A stretch of 64,000 nt of DNA from Tubulanus polymorphus (Eukaryota; Nemertea; Palaeonemertea; Tubulaniformes; Tubulanidae). Of the stretch, positions 36,457 to 50,127 are shown piece by piece. The position numbers were made by a program, and so were the translations under genes. How positions within the stretch are numbered: position 1 is the stretch's first letter; the number at the start of each line of letters is the position of its first letter. Location: assembly GCF_964204645.1 (NCBI RefSeq), contig NC_134025.1, forward strand, positions 21,670,001 through 21,734,000. Reading direction: 5' to 3'. The notes beneath the pieces are model-generated. The model was not told where the DNA came from. It saw only the letters and a list, made by a program, of their open reading frames with translations, and ran no database searches.

Positions 36457-38146
36457 AATTGGAATGTGAATTAGACCGTCAGGGTGAAACCATCCGCAGT
36501 GGAAGATATGTCACATCTGCGCGTAGTCTAACTACGTGGACTGCAGAAGTCGCGTTGTAACATATGTCCTGTGTGAACCAACCAATTTGTTGCCCCCTTG
36601 TCTCATTGATACTTTCAATGTTAGTGTATATATTCATGTAACATCGTATATTATATGGAATTATCAAATCTAACTTAATCATCATTTGGTATAAGGATTT
36701 GATTTGAACAAGCTCAGTAGGCCTAGCTGAAATGAATTTTCGAAAATGTAGTAAATTTTATCATCAAATCTTCAAAAAGTTTCATTTTCAAAACGGTTTC
36801 TAACCATACATTATGCAACATTAAAAATGAAAGGTTTTCTAAAAAAGCGTAGCTTATCGATTGTTTTCTTGAAATCAAAGATGCTCATTAGTTTTCTAGA
36901 AAGCGCATGTAACCGGTTGGGTGTTATACCGGCAGGTTGGCTGGGGAACTAGCATTCGATTCACACCAGCGGTACTGGATTCCATCCATCAGGAACAACA
37001 AGGCAGTTAAACCTTACACGAATGTTACATGATTAAGTATTTCATGTAGTAAGAGATATAAAATATCATGAAATTGTAGATATCTATGATTATAAATTGT
37101 GTGACCTATATCAAGGCGACACATAAATAACATCGTGAAAATAGATTTCCAGGAATATCAACACTATAAAACAGCTTTGATACGCTTAAAATTTGCCTTC
37201 AACACCTTTTGAAAAATTCATAGTATCGTTCATCGAAATGTACATGATATCAATTAAACAAAAATTGAATCAATGTAGAATCAAATCGATTTAAGAATGA
37301 TAGACACAGGGTGTCCCAAAAGCAACATGGGACCTGCATCGAACACGTGGTTTGAACAGGAACGGGTTAAATCCTCTTGCAAGACTGTGACCGTTAAGAA
37401 ATGATTATAGAAACAATAACTCCCATGCCTGTGCTTTGAATTTATGCAAATATTCTCTTGTCAGTTTCAGAATCACTATCAATGTGCTTCCTGATGGAAA
37501 TAGGGACATTTTTGGACACCTACGTAATACATCTTTAGGCTGGAAAATATTTTAAGGTCCAATGTGGCTAATATGTAATAAAATATTCAGTCTTGAAGTC
37601 ACTCGGCTGTAAAAACGATTTCTTATTAGACGTATGTACGTATGTGATTTGCAATAGATATAATTTTTTCGTGTCGAAAATCAATATCTTCAACTGCCAC
37701 ATTGGTTCCTCCTATTATCTAGATACGATTCACGCATCAGCTGCTACCCCCCAATTGCTACGCCCAGCTGCTACCATGTGTATCGTAAGAACCTAATAAA
37801 ACGAAAATCAAATTATTCCAGAATTCGGGAATTGCCATGAAAAAATGAATGAACAGAAGTAATGTTGAAATAGAAATATATTATAATGCATATATATTTA
37901 CATTTGTATAAAGTTTTAGATTCCTGTTATATATACACCTCATAAGAGGTTATTCGGCTGTCTTAGGGTATTACGAGCAATCATCTCTTGATTGCTCGTA
38001 GCTTAGACATACTAATGCCTCATAAACCCACGTTTACCTGAAGCATACCAAAGATTCAGATAGCCGACAGTGTAACAGAATTAGCAGGGATTAATTGTTT
38101 ACGAGAGGATATTGACTTCTTAGTTGTAAATTGATAGATTCACAGT
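36457..38146. other. P4HA upstream / NWD1-like 3' UTR interval
   Basis: Contains the P4HA promoter side (minus, from 36457 upward) and the 3' UTR of the NWD1-like gene (minus, below 38147). No coding sequence recognised. One perfect hairpin at 37972-38000 is listed separately. Confidence 0.5.
37972..38000. repeat. Perfect hairpin in NWD1-like 3' UTR
   Basis: TACGAGCAATCA and TGATTGCTCGTA form a 12 bp perfect stem with a 5 base loop, about 150 bases after the NWD1-like stop. Could be an mRNA 3' UTR structure; function unknown. Confidence 0.6.
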
Positions 38147-41100
38147 TCAAACGAGATCATCGATGGAAATATGCATTTGACGCACAAAATGTTCCGAACT
38201 AGTTTTCATGCTCATGTTGATAGGTTCCAATAGTACTTGGCCGCGGACGCCGCTATCGCCGTACATCGGATCGGACAGCGACACCTGTCGCAGCGGATCT
38301 GTCTCGTCTACGAGTGAAAACACCAAGAAGCTTTCGCCGTCGATGATTACGACGGTACGCCCAGCGTTGGTTAAGTACAGCTGGCTTCTATTGCTCAAAG
38401 ATTTCTTCAACGAAACCGTGTGCAACGGACATTTGGCGATTTGGATATTTCGGTTGCTGTTATTGAGAACGGCGTTCAACGTCCCGACAGTTCTATTGAT
38501 CCACACCACGTAACGACTGTCATCCGTGAACCTCGGTTGAATATTCATGGCTCTGCCTAAAGATGTTTCTACTTCGGTAGATACTTGCTGCAATACATCT
38601 CCCGTCTCTAGGTTATACACCCGAAGATTGGCGTCGATCGCTACGCGTCCGTTCTTCGAAGTGTCCTTGAAACCGCCGGCTACGTTCAGTATCGGTACGT
38701 ACGGGGCGAACGATTTGAAGTCGAATAAGCAATACCGCATACGATTGGGGAAGGTCTCGGGGGTGTACTTCAACAAAAAGACGGACGGTCGTAATGGAAA
38801 GCTAGTGATTGAAATAGCCGTTAAATAACCGAGTTTTTCTCTCAAATTGCATTCAGCGCTTAAGTGTGAAAAATTCTTCCCGCTGTAGATTTTTAAGATA
38901 ACCCCAGATGGACCGGTTAATACCGCCATTCTTTTATCCGGCAATATTTCGACGTGTTTCACCACGTCGTGTAAGGTCGCATTTCGCCGTCCGTTTGTCA
39001 TGCTATATACATAGAATTTTGACGCGCGAATGTTGTCCCGAGCCCACGTAGTGAATATGTAGTCCGACGAGTATCCAATAATTTTTTCATTTTTGAGATC
39101 GATGGTGTAAAGATGCGCCCCCGTTTCGGAAGAAAATACGCGCAGGATCGTACTGGGACTGTCATCAAGCAGTATAGGCGATATATCTTTGTCCGGTTTT
39201 AGAGGAGCCGATCGGGTATAGCGCGGAACAGCCGGTGTTCTCGGAGTGCTAGATAAACCTGGAACCAGCGTAGTATTCGATCTAGATAGAATAAGACTTT
39301 TTGGAGCCACATTTCCGACTAGGTCTTCTTCGATGATATTCGACAATGCGTCGTCGTTGTCGCCGCTATCTTCGAAGCAAACATCGGCGCGAACAATTTT
39401 CAGTTTTTCCAGTTCGCGAGCCTCAAAAAGCCCTTCTCTCCAAGCATCATCAAAAATACCTGCCACGAAATTAAATATTGGGGAATCGATTTTGACAATA
39501 TTCGATGTTGGTGTCAAACCGAACACCAGTTCATGACTAGATTCGATATTTTCATTCGGCACGACTTCACTCGCTGTTATACTGTCACCGCATTCTAGGA
39601 TAATTGGCCCAATAGTTTTCTGTTCAGGTGCATCAAGATCCTCTTCACTAACGGTTGTTTCTTTTAACTTATCATCCAAAATGTCTGAGTTATTATTAGG
39701 ATCTTTGGTAACTTTTTCGTTGATTTCTGCAATGTTGCTCTCATTAACTGGACCTTCATTCTGCTTGGAACCATCAGTAGTACGCTGCAGATTTACATCA
39801 GTATCAGCCCCAGTATTGATTACGCCATCTGCACTTTCCTTGACCGCAACACATTTTTCGTACATCACCAACAGCTTCTCGCCATCTGACGTCATCGCTC
39901 GTGTTGTCGGTTTTTGTCGGGAGCTAAAGCGTCCGCAATCTAACTTCGTGCTTCGGAATCTATTCTTTACCATATCGAAATAGACGAGCTTTCCAGTTGC
40001 ATTTCCGCTACCGTAAATAACGTTGCTCCCCTCCGGATAACGAGGATTATTGAAACCGGTGGGACATTTCTGTCCCTCGAGAACGATCCTATTCGTACCC
40101 CTGGATCGGTGTTTCGAACGCAACGTTTGTATGTCCAGAACGTAAACCTTATTTTGCGTCGCAACAGTGACCAGATTTGATACCGAAGAAGCTGTAATGT
40201 TGTAAATCTGCTGTTTGGTGTCACAAACGAGTAACAAGTTACCAGTCGCGACCCTGTATACGAAGAACTGACCGCAGTCCATATCATTTGGATCATAGCG
40301 CATGACAAGAGCGGAATCGCGCGTGAATACCGCAACAGCACCCTCGGATGGAGAACCGAGCTCGCTCAAAAGTTCTACAGCTTTGATATCCCAGATAAAT
40401 GCTTTCTTACCACGAGCAGTATCGTAGTCGGCAAGTACGTAGAGATTGTCGGGCGACAACACCATTTCGGTGACTTTCATTAAGCGATCCTTGAGCAATT
40501 TCAACAAGTAAACATGGTCGTCGCCGATATCCGTTGGCGGAAAGGTCGCTATCGGGGTAAGGGGTAGTCCCGGCGAGATGATGCCTGTATTGTAGACATG
40601 TATCTCACCCGTGTGCAAACCGACAATTGAACGGCGACTACTATCATTAATCAGTACTTTCGCAGCGGCATCGGCTTCTCGAATAACGCCCATTTTCATG
40701 TTAGTCTCGACGCTGTAAACGGTCAATTTGCCATATTTCAGACCGATCAGGTATTTTTCGTCGGGCGTAATAGCGTGCGGTAGGTTAATGCCTTTTGCTT
40801 TCGCTAGAATTTCGCCAGTAGCCAGTTTGAAAAACCTGCTTACTGAAAACTCGCTCACGACCGCGAGAAAATTCGTCGTTATATAACAAATCTCGTGTAA
40901 ACCAAGGTCGTCCTCGTCTTGGTAGTTGACAATCAGTTTTCCGGAGAATAAATCAAACACTTCGAATCCAAATGTGGGGTCGTGAAACGTACATACAATG
41001 TAATTGTCATGCGGGCAAAGCTTGACTTCTTGGTAGGTCTTCTGGTCGGTACCGTTCACCAATTCGATGATTCGTTGTTTTTCGCCGACGGACGTTTCCC

Positions 41101-44100
41101 AAAACGAAATTTGATTCAAGCACGTTTCTTTGGTGATCACCCGGCTCAGGTCTTTCGTGCATACGACTAGGCCTCTCTCGGTATCGTAAGGGCCCATATT
41201 TGGAGCGTAGTTGATCGATGTCAAGACACCAGGCTGCATCGCACCAAAAACTGGAAATGTCGGTATCAACGGACAATGTCGACCGCCGATCATGTCGCTC
41301 TGGGTTATAAGCATGGATATGTGCGGTGACGAAGCGATCATGTCTGACAGTCGACCGGATAATTCGACGTTTAGTGATTCCGGACATTTCCGAATGGATT
41401 TGGCGATATGTCTCAAAGTTGTCGATAACAATGTTATGTCGGTGTTATCCCCTAGTACGGGATGTTTGGTGTACGTGTTGTATTCGAGAAGAAGTGCTTG
41501 GGCATTTGCAGTGTACAGTCTAGCTCGCACGTATTCGTAATTATAAATCACGTAAGAACACAGATCGTCGTGTCGTTTGCTCATTTCCAAATGATGTGGT
41601 AGCTCGACAACTTTGCGAGTGTTGAAAATGTGCAGATTGTTCTCCAGCGGATCTGTGACCGTACGTTCGTAAGGTTGTGACGGTGGACACCCGTAACGGA
41701 ATTGAGCGATGGCCATCTTCGTTTGCGATGAAGCGTAACCGATAAAATAGTCGGCCATCAAAGAGTGAATGTAAATCTTAAACTCGCTATCATCGAAGTA
41801 GATATTCTTGCAGCATTCAGCTATAAGTCTATGCCCGAACCTCAAAAGCCTTTTACCAGATATATCATATATTTTCAGTAGATCTCGGAATCCTTTCAGC
41901 AGACCGAATATCATAGCGTGCGGGATTTCCTTGCTGTCTATAACCCGGTGTTCAAGCAGATACTCGATAAGACGTCCATCCATATTCAAGACCCCTTCGA
42001 GTTCGTATTCCGAAACTCCTTGTTTGGCTGAGACGATAAACGCCGTAGCGTGCTTCACGAACACGTGACCGTACGTCTTCTCGAGTCGACTAAGTTGCCG
42101 TTCAACGAACGAACGAACGCTGAAAACGTTATTCGCAAGGTCGGCGTGGTCGTACGAACGATATTGGCGTATTTCATCGAAAAGCAACTTGAGAAATAGA
42201 TTGGTAATACCGGTTGGATTCTGGACGGCTGATCTGGCGTAATTATGTTGCCCGTCGGACAATTTAACTTTAGACGATGCCATCCACTCTAGCATAGCGA
42301 ATGTGGCTTCTTTAGTTTGGAAACGTTCTAGAACCAGCTTATTCGTTCCCCATCTTGCCTCAGCAGCAGTGACCATATCGGCGCATGAAGATTTGACGGA
42401 TACTATAACTTTGATATTTTCCGGTAAGATGTCTGGTAACCATTTGTAAGCTGCGGGATTATGGTCGTTCGTCAATTGTTCGACGTCGTCCAGCAGTAAA
42501 ACCAGAGGCGATACATGTGAAGCCATTTCCATAAGCACCTCGTGGAATTCCGTAACTAATGTGTAATAGTCCAATGGCGGCTTCCACTTTCTTCCAATTG
42601 TATCGTTCAATTGTTGGCAAATACTGATAAGAGCGCATTGGATATGGAGCGCTGTCTCCGTCAGGCCAAATTTTCTGTAAACCACCATCGAATGGGATCC
42701 GCATAACTGCGCAGCTTTGAAGGCTTTTGCCAGTAGTGTCGATTTTCCCGAACCGCTTTCACCGACCATAAGCAGAGGCTTTCTTTCGCTGGACTCGAGG
42801 TATTCGACGAGTTTTTGAAAGGCGTTAGTCCGCGTGGCGTGCACTTGGTCAAAATTAAGTAAACCTGTCCTCAAATGTCGTACAATTTCATTCTCTAATT
42901 CGTCTGTCCTGGGTTGATAAAACAGTAGAGACTTATGAATACGTTTCAGCATCTGTTCTTCGAACTTATTGCATAGCTCGTTTATATACTCTTTATGGTT
43001 GTATACATCGACATCTACCTCTTTGTCGATCCTATCCAACTTCACGTGCGCCACCAGGTGTTCCGGTAGAATCGATTTCTTTCGCACTAGAATATCAGCG
43101 TTCGGGTCGACGTTAGCCCCGCACATAGACCACGAGATCGAATACGGAATGATATCATCGGCAAATTTAGTTTTCAGGGTGTTTCCGATAGCGGCCATTT
43201 TCTTTCCGCTATCAACATCGACGTTCGAGTTTTCGAGTAGATCAATAAAGTCCGACGAAGATGATTCCGTCAAATGTTCGGCTATGTCGGAAATTGTTCG
43301 GTGTACGATGAAGTTCCCGCAACCGTCAGGTTTCGGAGTCTGGTTCAGCAGACCTAGTTTTATCTGCGTCTCGAAATCTGAAACGGAAGATTTTCTTACT
43401 TCAATCGTATTCGAAATATTTTGAATGACCAAGTTTCGGAATGACCAATGCCAGACGACGGTATTCGCCATCTTTCGTTTAACGGCCGCACGAATCCGAC
43501 GACAACTTACCAGATTGAATGAACGGACGACATTCCTGTTCAGTGAGTTTGCAGTTTGTTAAGCACATACTCGCAGCCTCCTTCAACCTCAGCGTTAGAT
43601 ATTTGCTTATGGAATTCCAATCCGTATATCCTTGCGTCACAAATGACATGCTCTAAAATACATAAGTCACCGAATATTCTGATATTACATCTCCACACAC
43701 AAACATGGACTAACGGCAATTCGTACATGATGTCACTAAAATATATATAGATCTGATCAGTTTCCCCGTTTGAATTTAGGATTTAGCATCGAGAAAGCAT
43801 GGCCTGTTTCGCTTTAAGAATCTTGCTAACTACATGTATTTTGATAACGAGGATTAAAATTGGTCACATTTTCTTTGATGTAAACTCGCATATACACAAT
43901 GTAAATCTATTAAGAATTTCATCCAATAACTTAAGATATTTTTCGGTTAGTTCCTGGAACTTACATCTGCCGATCAAAAATGTAAGTTATCGATCTGGCA
44001 GTAATTCTGACCTCTATAATCTGTTTTCTTGATCGTAAGATGTACTGCGGCGGCGTTCTGTTTTCGTCGAGGAAGTAACAATGTTCCAGCAAATCTACGG

Positions 44101-45866
44101 CCCCCGTGTCGTCTTTCAAAGCGGCTTCTAAAGCGATGAACACATCGAATGTGACCGAAGCCGGAATATGCGCCTTCCCATACTTTTGACCGAGCAAAAT
44201 CTAAAGATTATTCAATATATACATTTGCTCATTGTCAGCATATATAGAACATGAATTTCTAGGGGCTGGTTTTATAGACTGGAATAACCTTTAACCCGGG
44301 GGCTACCTCAATTGAAAAAGATGTAAGTTAGCCCCCGGTTTAAAGTTAATACCAGTCTATAAGATCAGTCTATGAGATCGGCCCCAGGACATGTAAAGAT
44401 GTTGTATACAATGATGTATTTTGATTTTTGTGAGGCTTAGAATTCATTATTATGCATTACAATGAATTCTAAGCCAGACACGCATATCAATACAAGGGTA
44501 TTTTGCGACAAGATTTTTTATCATTTTCGATTTTTAAGAGTTGCAAAAAATCATGAAATTCCAAAAAGGCTAAAAAATGAAAAATCCCAATGATCAGAGA
44601 GTTACGTACCACGAAATTCGGACCTATTGAGTATTCTTGACATTTCTTTATTTCATGTTCCGCAAGTTCTGCGAGGTTGATTTCACCGACCAGACTTTCA
44701 GGCATATTCCACTTAAGATCTATCATCTAGAATCGAACATTTTCAAGGATAAACTCAATGAGATTTCCCCCATCCCGGTCCCACGGTAACACGCAAATAC
44801 TTAATCCAGAATCCAGTGTTTCATTGTTGACTCTAGAGTTAAGTGATCGATTGAGAGTGACTCCAGAGTCGGAATCAGTTCAATTCAATTCAATATTTAT
44901 TTCACGGAAAAGCAGAAGGTTGGCCCAGGAAGAACTAGCCACGCTCATCCATTAAGCCGGTTCCTGAACCGTGTAACAAAAGGCAATTAGAATGATTTAT
45001 TTTCTAACTTTTGCTTTTTTTAAAGAAAAGATAGAATCTAAATTCGATGATTTTTAGTGAATCGGTGTTGATGATACCTGAAAATCTATTCCGTATTTAT
45101 CGCGGCATATTTTGCGTAGTCTGGGTCGCACTCGTTCCATAATGGCTGTTCGCTCTGATTTCATATCTAATTCTTTAAATAGATTTAGAATAAGATCATC
45201 AAATAAGATTTGGATGAAAAAACAACATAGCTGTGAAATCAACAGAATGATGATATATTATCAGTGCGTGCTTTGTACGTCAATATCCATTGTCACCAGT
45301 TGAAACGTCTGGGACCAGTTGCTCAAATGTTGGTTGGTTAACCAGTGGCCAAAAGTTTGTTAAAGATAACCGGTGGATAAATACCAGATTCATAATGAAC
45401 TAATAATTGTCATTATGTCTTACAAACCACAGGTTAACTCTAACCAACTTTTGAGCAACTGGCTCCAGGTTTATGCAAAAGTATTCATTTATGGAATCGA
45501 AAGAAATACCCCCACTCCGATGTGGAGCTACTGAATAGTAGGTGTTTTAACCAAGACTTTTTATCTGTATACTATATTAGGTGATCCATAAGAATGTGTG
45601 AACATTTGAAAAAAGATTTCGATAATGTTATCCAAGTGTGGCTTAAGTACACCTAGTCTATCACTGGGTTGCAGTTCTGTTGTGCGGACTTTAAATCCAA
45701 ATAGGGCTTCGAAAACCTATCGTTAAATATTTGTAGAATAATATTTACCTGATGAACTGGAGCTGAGAAATACACGTACGACCCTGCTTTCGGTCAACGG
45801 TAGGTCCTCCAACTCGACGTTACCCTTCAACAAATCCATTCTGGACATGCCAGCTGCCGATTCCAT
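38147..45866 (-). CDS. NACHT and WD40 repeat protein, NWD1-like
   Basis: STAND-type NTPase of the NWD/TEP1-like group; vertebrate NWD1 is reported as a signalling scaffold. Exons: complement(join(38147..43377, 43511..43652, 44012..44200, 44610..44726, 45078..45172, 45749..45866)), 1,963 residues. Seen: N-terminal DUF4062-like module (VVRVFLSSS, MERVRPRLRKIC, MIDLKWNM, CQEYSIGPNFV, LLGQKYG); NACHT ATPase with Walker A GESGSGKS (about 42738-42763) and Walker B LVLLLDDVEQ (about 42477-42507); helical region; then about 1,100 residues of degenerate WD40 beta-propeller blades (e.g. FWETSVGEKQRIIEL, VYNLETGDVLQQV). An acidic, low-complexity insertion (about 39540-39840) interrupts the propellers. 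The large last exon must begin at 43377: the acceptor TCTTCCGTTTCAG and phase 1 join it to ...PFIQS, so the Met at 43471 lies in a 133 bp intron. Start at 45866 has an in-frame TAG just upstream. NWD1 versus NWD2 is not resolved. Confidence 0.9.
44261..44386. repeat. Foldback element in NWD1-like intron
   Basis: GGGGCTGGTTTTATAGACTGG, then AACCCGGGGGCTA, is mirrored by TAGCCCCCGGTTTAAAG, ACCAGTCTATAAGATC and GGCCCC. About 45 bp stems, no coding capacity. Confidence 0.7.
44433..44475. repeat. Perfect short hairpin in NWD1-like intron
   Basis: GGCTTAGAATTCATT and AATGAATTCTAAGCC form a perfect stem around a short AT-rich loop. Confidence 0.65.
45315..45462. mobile_element. TIR element family D, copy 2, NWD1-like intron
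   Basis: CCAGTTGCTCAAATGTTGG and CCAACTTTTGAGCAACTGG are the termini, with inner AACCAGTGG / AACCACAGG-type pairs. Same family as 19858-20075. Confidence 0.65.
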
Positions 45867-48800
45867 GATCACCAAACCGAATGTCGAAATATGCTAAACG
45901 TTATATACGTGGTTTTTCAATCTATGTTGAGCATTGCCTCTGAAAAATAGAATGAATTTGTTTACATCTACACTTAGATTTCGGGTACGTACATATATAT
46001 TTCCGGCAAAATTCTTATCAAAGTTATGGTTACTATGTATGCTGAAATAAACTAAATGTATGAGGATGTTATCTTACCTATGCGTTTTGCTCAATAGATT
46101 TAAGTTCCGACAAAAAAGTTCCTAATATACATGATATAAGAAATTACTCAATTACCTCAGGTCCACACTGTGTGAGTATATAATCACGTATTATTTCTAC
46201 TCGGATTCACTCGTTTGACAAATATTTCCCGCCAATATAATGTCCTTATTTGCCAGTAGTTTATTGCTTAGCCGGGCGAGTAATGAATTACTGAAACTTC
46301 ACAACAGTTCCTCTTACAGCTTATGCGTGAGCTTCTCTGTGAAAAGCTCCAATAATCCAGCTTTTACCGTACTTATGATAATTGTTAAATCGCCATTCTT
46401 TCATTTCGTTTTTAAAAAGTGTAAAACTTAAACCTGTATTTTATGCTATAAGATTTTGTTATATAACGTATACAAACGCTAGTTGATTGTATTTTGAATC
46501 TAAAGTAATCTGGCGTTGAATTCTGTTTATGAATATTTGAAATAAATCTAATAAACAATTCACAAATAAGGGTATCATCAATATCCATTTGTACCTCGAA
46601 GGAAAACTGTTATAAAAATTCGCACAGTTTTTCATTCGAGTATTGAGTAATGAACGTAGCTGGGAAATAGGCCAATATTGAATGTTTGGAAAGAGACATT
46701 AGTAAATAATAGATCTTTGTATGGACTACTTTTTCTCGCGTTCAATATGGTATAGGCAGATCTAATCTCTATAAGAGTTGTCGTAATGCCGATGCGTTAT
46801 TTATGTGCGATTAATTGCCTATAGTCTTGAAACAACATCTAGAAAAATTGTTTTCCGTGTGATATCACCAGATATACACACAAATAATGTAATACTGGGC
46901 TTATTTTATAGACAGGTAACCTACTTGTTTTAAGTTTCGAAAAAAATATGAAATTTCTGATTTCATTATCATGTTGGACAGTCCACCCCTATTATCATTA
47001 TAACAGAATTTCAATATCTTTCAATGAAATAGATTAAGAAGTATTGAAGCGTAAAACCCATCTAACATTGCATGCTTACCTGTATATTTCACTCCTATTC
47101 CCCTGACGATTGTATTCTTGTTCTTACCCCAAGTATTCGAGAAGTTTTAAATGATAAATGTATTTTACGGTGGTTCAGTGAACGAACTTATTGTAAACAG
47201 TACTGCGAGTTGCGTGGTGACGGCTCCACGGTGCGTGACTCCGACGCTGACCCGGTCTGTATAAGCCTACTAGAAACTGAGGATCGTTAACATACTACCT
47301 GGACTAAGGAACGTTCACATACCACTTGGGTTAAGGAATTAAACGCCTCTCTTAATCTCAAAGCGTCACGGATTAGTCGTTAATCTCCTGAAGGCTATTA
47401 CGCGAATGGACAAATCAGTTTCTGTTCGATTATAGTCTATTCAAAAATTCAAGCCTTTCTCATTCATGTGCATATCAATTTCACGTTGTCTTTATGTCTC
47501 TCTAAAACCAACCTATTAGCGGCTATTCTTTCAAATGACGTGTATTGGAACCGAAAAACCACTCTACCGCCAGTTGAAGAATTTTGAATCTCAAATGTTT
47601 TTGTGACTACAGTCTTGTAAATCATAAGATCGCAAATAAGTTCAATCTACCTAATGATAGATGCCGTGGTCTAATCAATATTTTGATAATTATTCGCCAT
47701 TTATTACATAACTGATTTCTCTTTCGGATAAGTGATGAGTATGTGACTGTGTGATTGTAGCACTGTGTTGAGGTGACCCTCTTCACAAGCATTTGGCTTC
47801 TCGGGCACTTTCATTGATATTATAACTTCTATGACATATTTATATATCTATTTGATTATGTATCTATAAAACTGAGTGTTATAATTTCAATGTAGATAAA
47901 GATAATTATTATCATTTTCATTCTTTATGACAATTCTATGAAAAAGCCAATTTAGTCGTCTAGTTAGATTAGTTCAGTTTGATTTATTTCAGTTTCAGTC
48001 CTTAAGCTTATTCCTCTAATACTGTTCGCTGACAAGAAAATATCCGAGGAGTTTTGCGGGGAACGGCGTCGGTTTAGAGGCGCTGGCGAGATTTGTGCGT
48101 CGATTCATTTGTCGTCGCAAAACAACGATTTGTATGCGTCTTTCGTATCATATCCATGATTCAAAATATCTGCAGTTGGCCGCCGAGATGAATACTCTCA
48201 TTACAGGTGAACCTGTGCGGAATAAAGCACTGTTTTCTTCGACACGGTTTAACTAATGAACTACGAGAATCCTACACCGCCTGCGACGTGACCCCCCGTC
48301 CGAGGACGGCTTCGTTTAGAATCGGCGCGACGGTCGTTAAATCTCGGAGTTCAGACGTATTTATTACTCACGCGCGGTTTAATGAATGTAACCCGCGACA
48401 TTTTTGCGCCCATTCATTTACAGTGGCGAATCAGGCTTTGATTATCGTGTAAGAAAGATGAGATCGACGAAACGAAACAACGAACATCCGATGACTAAAA
48501 GTGCCGTAAAAGGATTGGTTAAATTCGTAACACTCAAGCGAAAATTTGAAGATGAAATCTGACCTATCAATTTTCATTTGTTTCTTCCGTCTTCTGATAT
48601 ATTTCATATTCTTCTTTTTGACACGTAATCCTTGTTTTCTTTTCCTCCTATTTATTGTAGAAAGTCAATAATGTCGTCCACCGTGCAATAAAGATATAAT
48701 TGAATTGAATTTTCGTTGCTCAAACATTATACAGTTGATTTGATCCTGGCAACATTCCGTTTGTACTTGGACTATTTCAATGTATCCAAATTATCGATAA

Positions 48801-49602
48801 AAAGATATGTGATGCTATAAGATAGCTTTCCGTAAAATAATGACTTTATTTCTAAATGAGAGATACACTCAATCGTATTCTACCGAGCGCGCCTTGTGGC
48901 TTGAAGTTAGTTCTCAAAGCGGCAGACGGATGCGAAGATCATCCGTCTTTATTTTACCGCTCGGCTGTTCGGAAGATCTTGATACGGGCTAATGATCTCT
49001 TAGCGTAGTTTTATGCCGGAGTTTCATGTCGAGTATACAAGGCATTTTAAGTCGTCCTCAATGGCGATTTAATTGGCAGAGATTGAGTCGGTTGGGATAA
49101 ATCGAGAGGTCCTCGACGATGAAGGGTAACTAGATTACGTACTATTGTACTACGCGCCTGCCTCCACTAGCATGTTGCAGTTCATCGAGCAATGTAATTA
49201 TCAGTTATTGTTCTGCCGCTATGTGACATCCATGACGACGATTTAAAGAGAGAGCAGAGAGGACCCGATACCGAAAGTGTTTATACTTATAGCGTGACTG
49301 AAAATCAAACTCTTTTGTTCGCTTAAGTGTTATCTGTGAGGGGAACCATCCCTAACGGACTGCTCACGTTGAATCGCCTAATTATACTGCACTCTCCGTG
49401 GCCGTTAGACCGAGCGTTAAACCAAAAACTTCAAATCGATCAAAGATTTTCCAGGGCCCAATTTTCCAGTCACGAGTAGATTTTTCATTGTAGAGTTATA
49501 TAAGTGAATATCGACTAAATTTGTTGGAGTGCGATGAGTTACTGATGTGCTTCTATGTATATGGAAATGAATTGATGAATTAACCAGTTATTAGTCTACA
49601 AA

Positions 49603-49802
49603 TGGATACCTTGTTTCTCCTTTCTTCTGCTGAGCTTATAAGTTGCCCGATTGGCCGCCTTTATCTACCCTGTACACTACTTTTTTTTCAATCATGATCT
49701 AGCTAACCATAACATACCCGGTAGCTATAGAAATGAACTGATTGCGAATTTTATAGTGGTTTACGAAATGACCCGGCCGATTAGGAGAAACAAGGTATCA
49801 TT
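49603..49802. mobile_element. MITE family C, copy 3 (full length)
   Basis: Termini GATACCTTGTTTCTCC (left, from 49605) and GGAGAAACAAGGTATC (right, to 49799) are exact inverses. Interior matches copy 1 at 17017 in order, with an extra T-run near 49681. Confidence 0.8.
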
Positions 49803-50127
49803 TTTCAAGGCTAAGATAATTTTCGATTCACATCTCTACAAAAAGGTTTTCTAACTTCAAATCTGAAAGTCGATACGAGAAGTTGATATACGTAGGGTTG
49901 ATAGAATTGGTACCGGGTTCCTTTCGCACAATAGAAATATGAATCGTAACCGTCCTTTAAAAGATTTCCTGTTTTTTCTGGCAATATTTTCAACGTTTAA
50001 ATTCCGCTTGAACGCACCATTTGAACGCATCCCCATTGGGATCAATAGAGTGGCCTATGTTCCATCCTATGTTCGCCATCCCTGTCAAAATAGAACGATA
50101 AACCACACTCAACCGTGGTGAACGGAT

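Noticed and set aside
38208-43424. Several plus-strand open frames of 60-150 codons opposite the NWD1-like exon
   Set aside because: They are antisense shadows of a long coding exon, with no motifs or splice support.
43378-43471. Start of the large NWD1-like exon at the Met of the long open frame (43471)
   Set aside because: A GTAAGT donor at 43510 and the acceptor TTCCGTTTCAG at 43378 splice this stretch out in the right phase, and the upstream exons carry the conserved N-terminal module.
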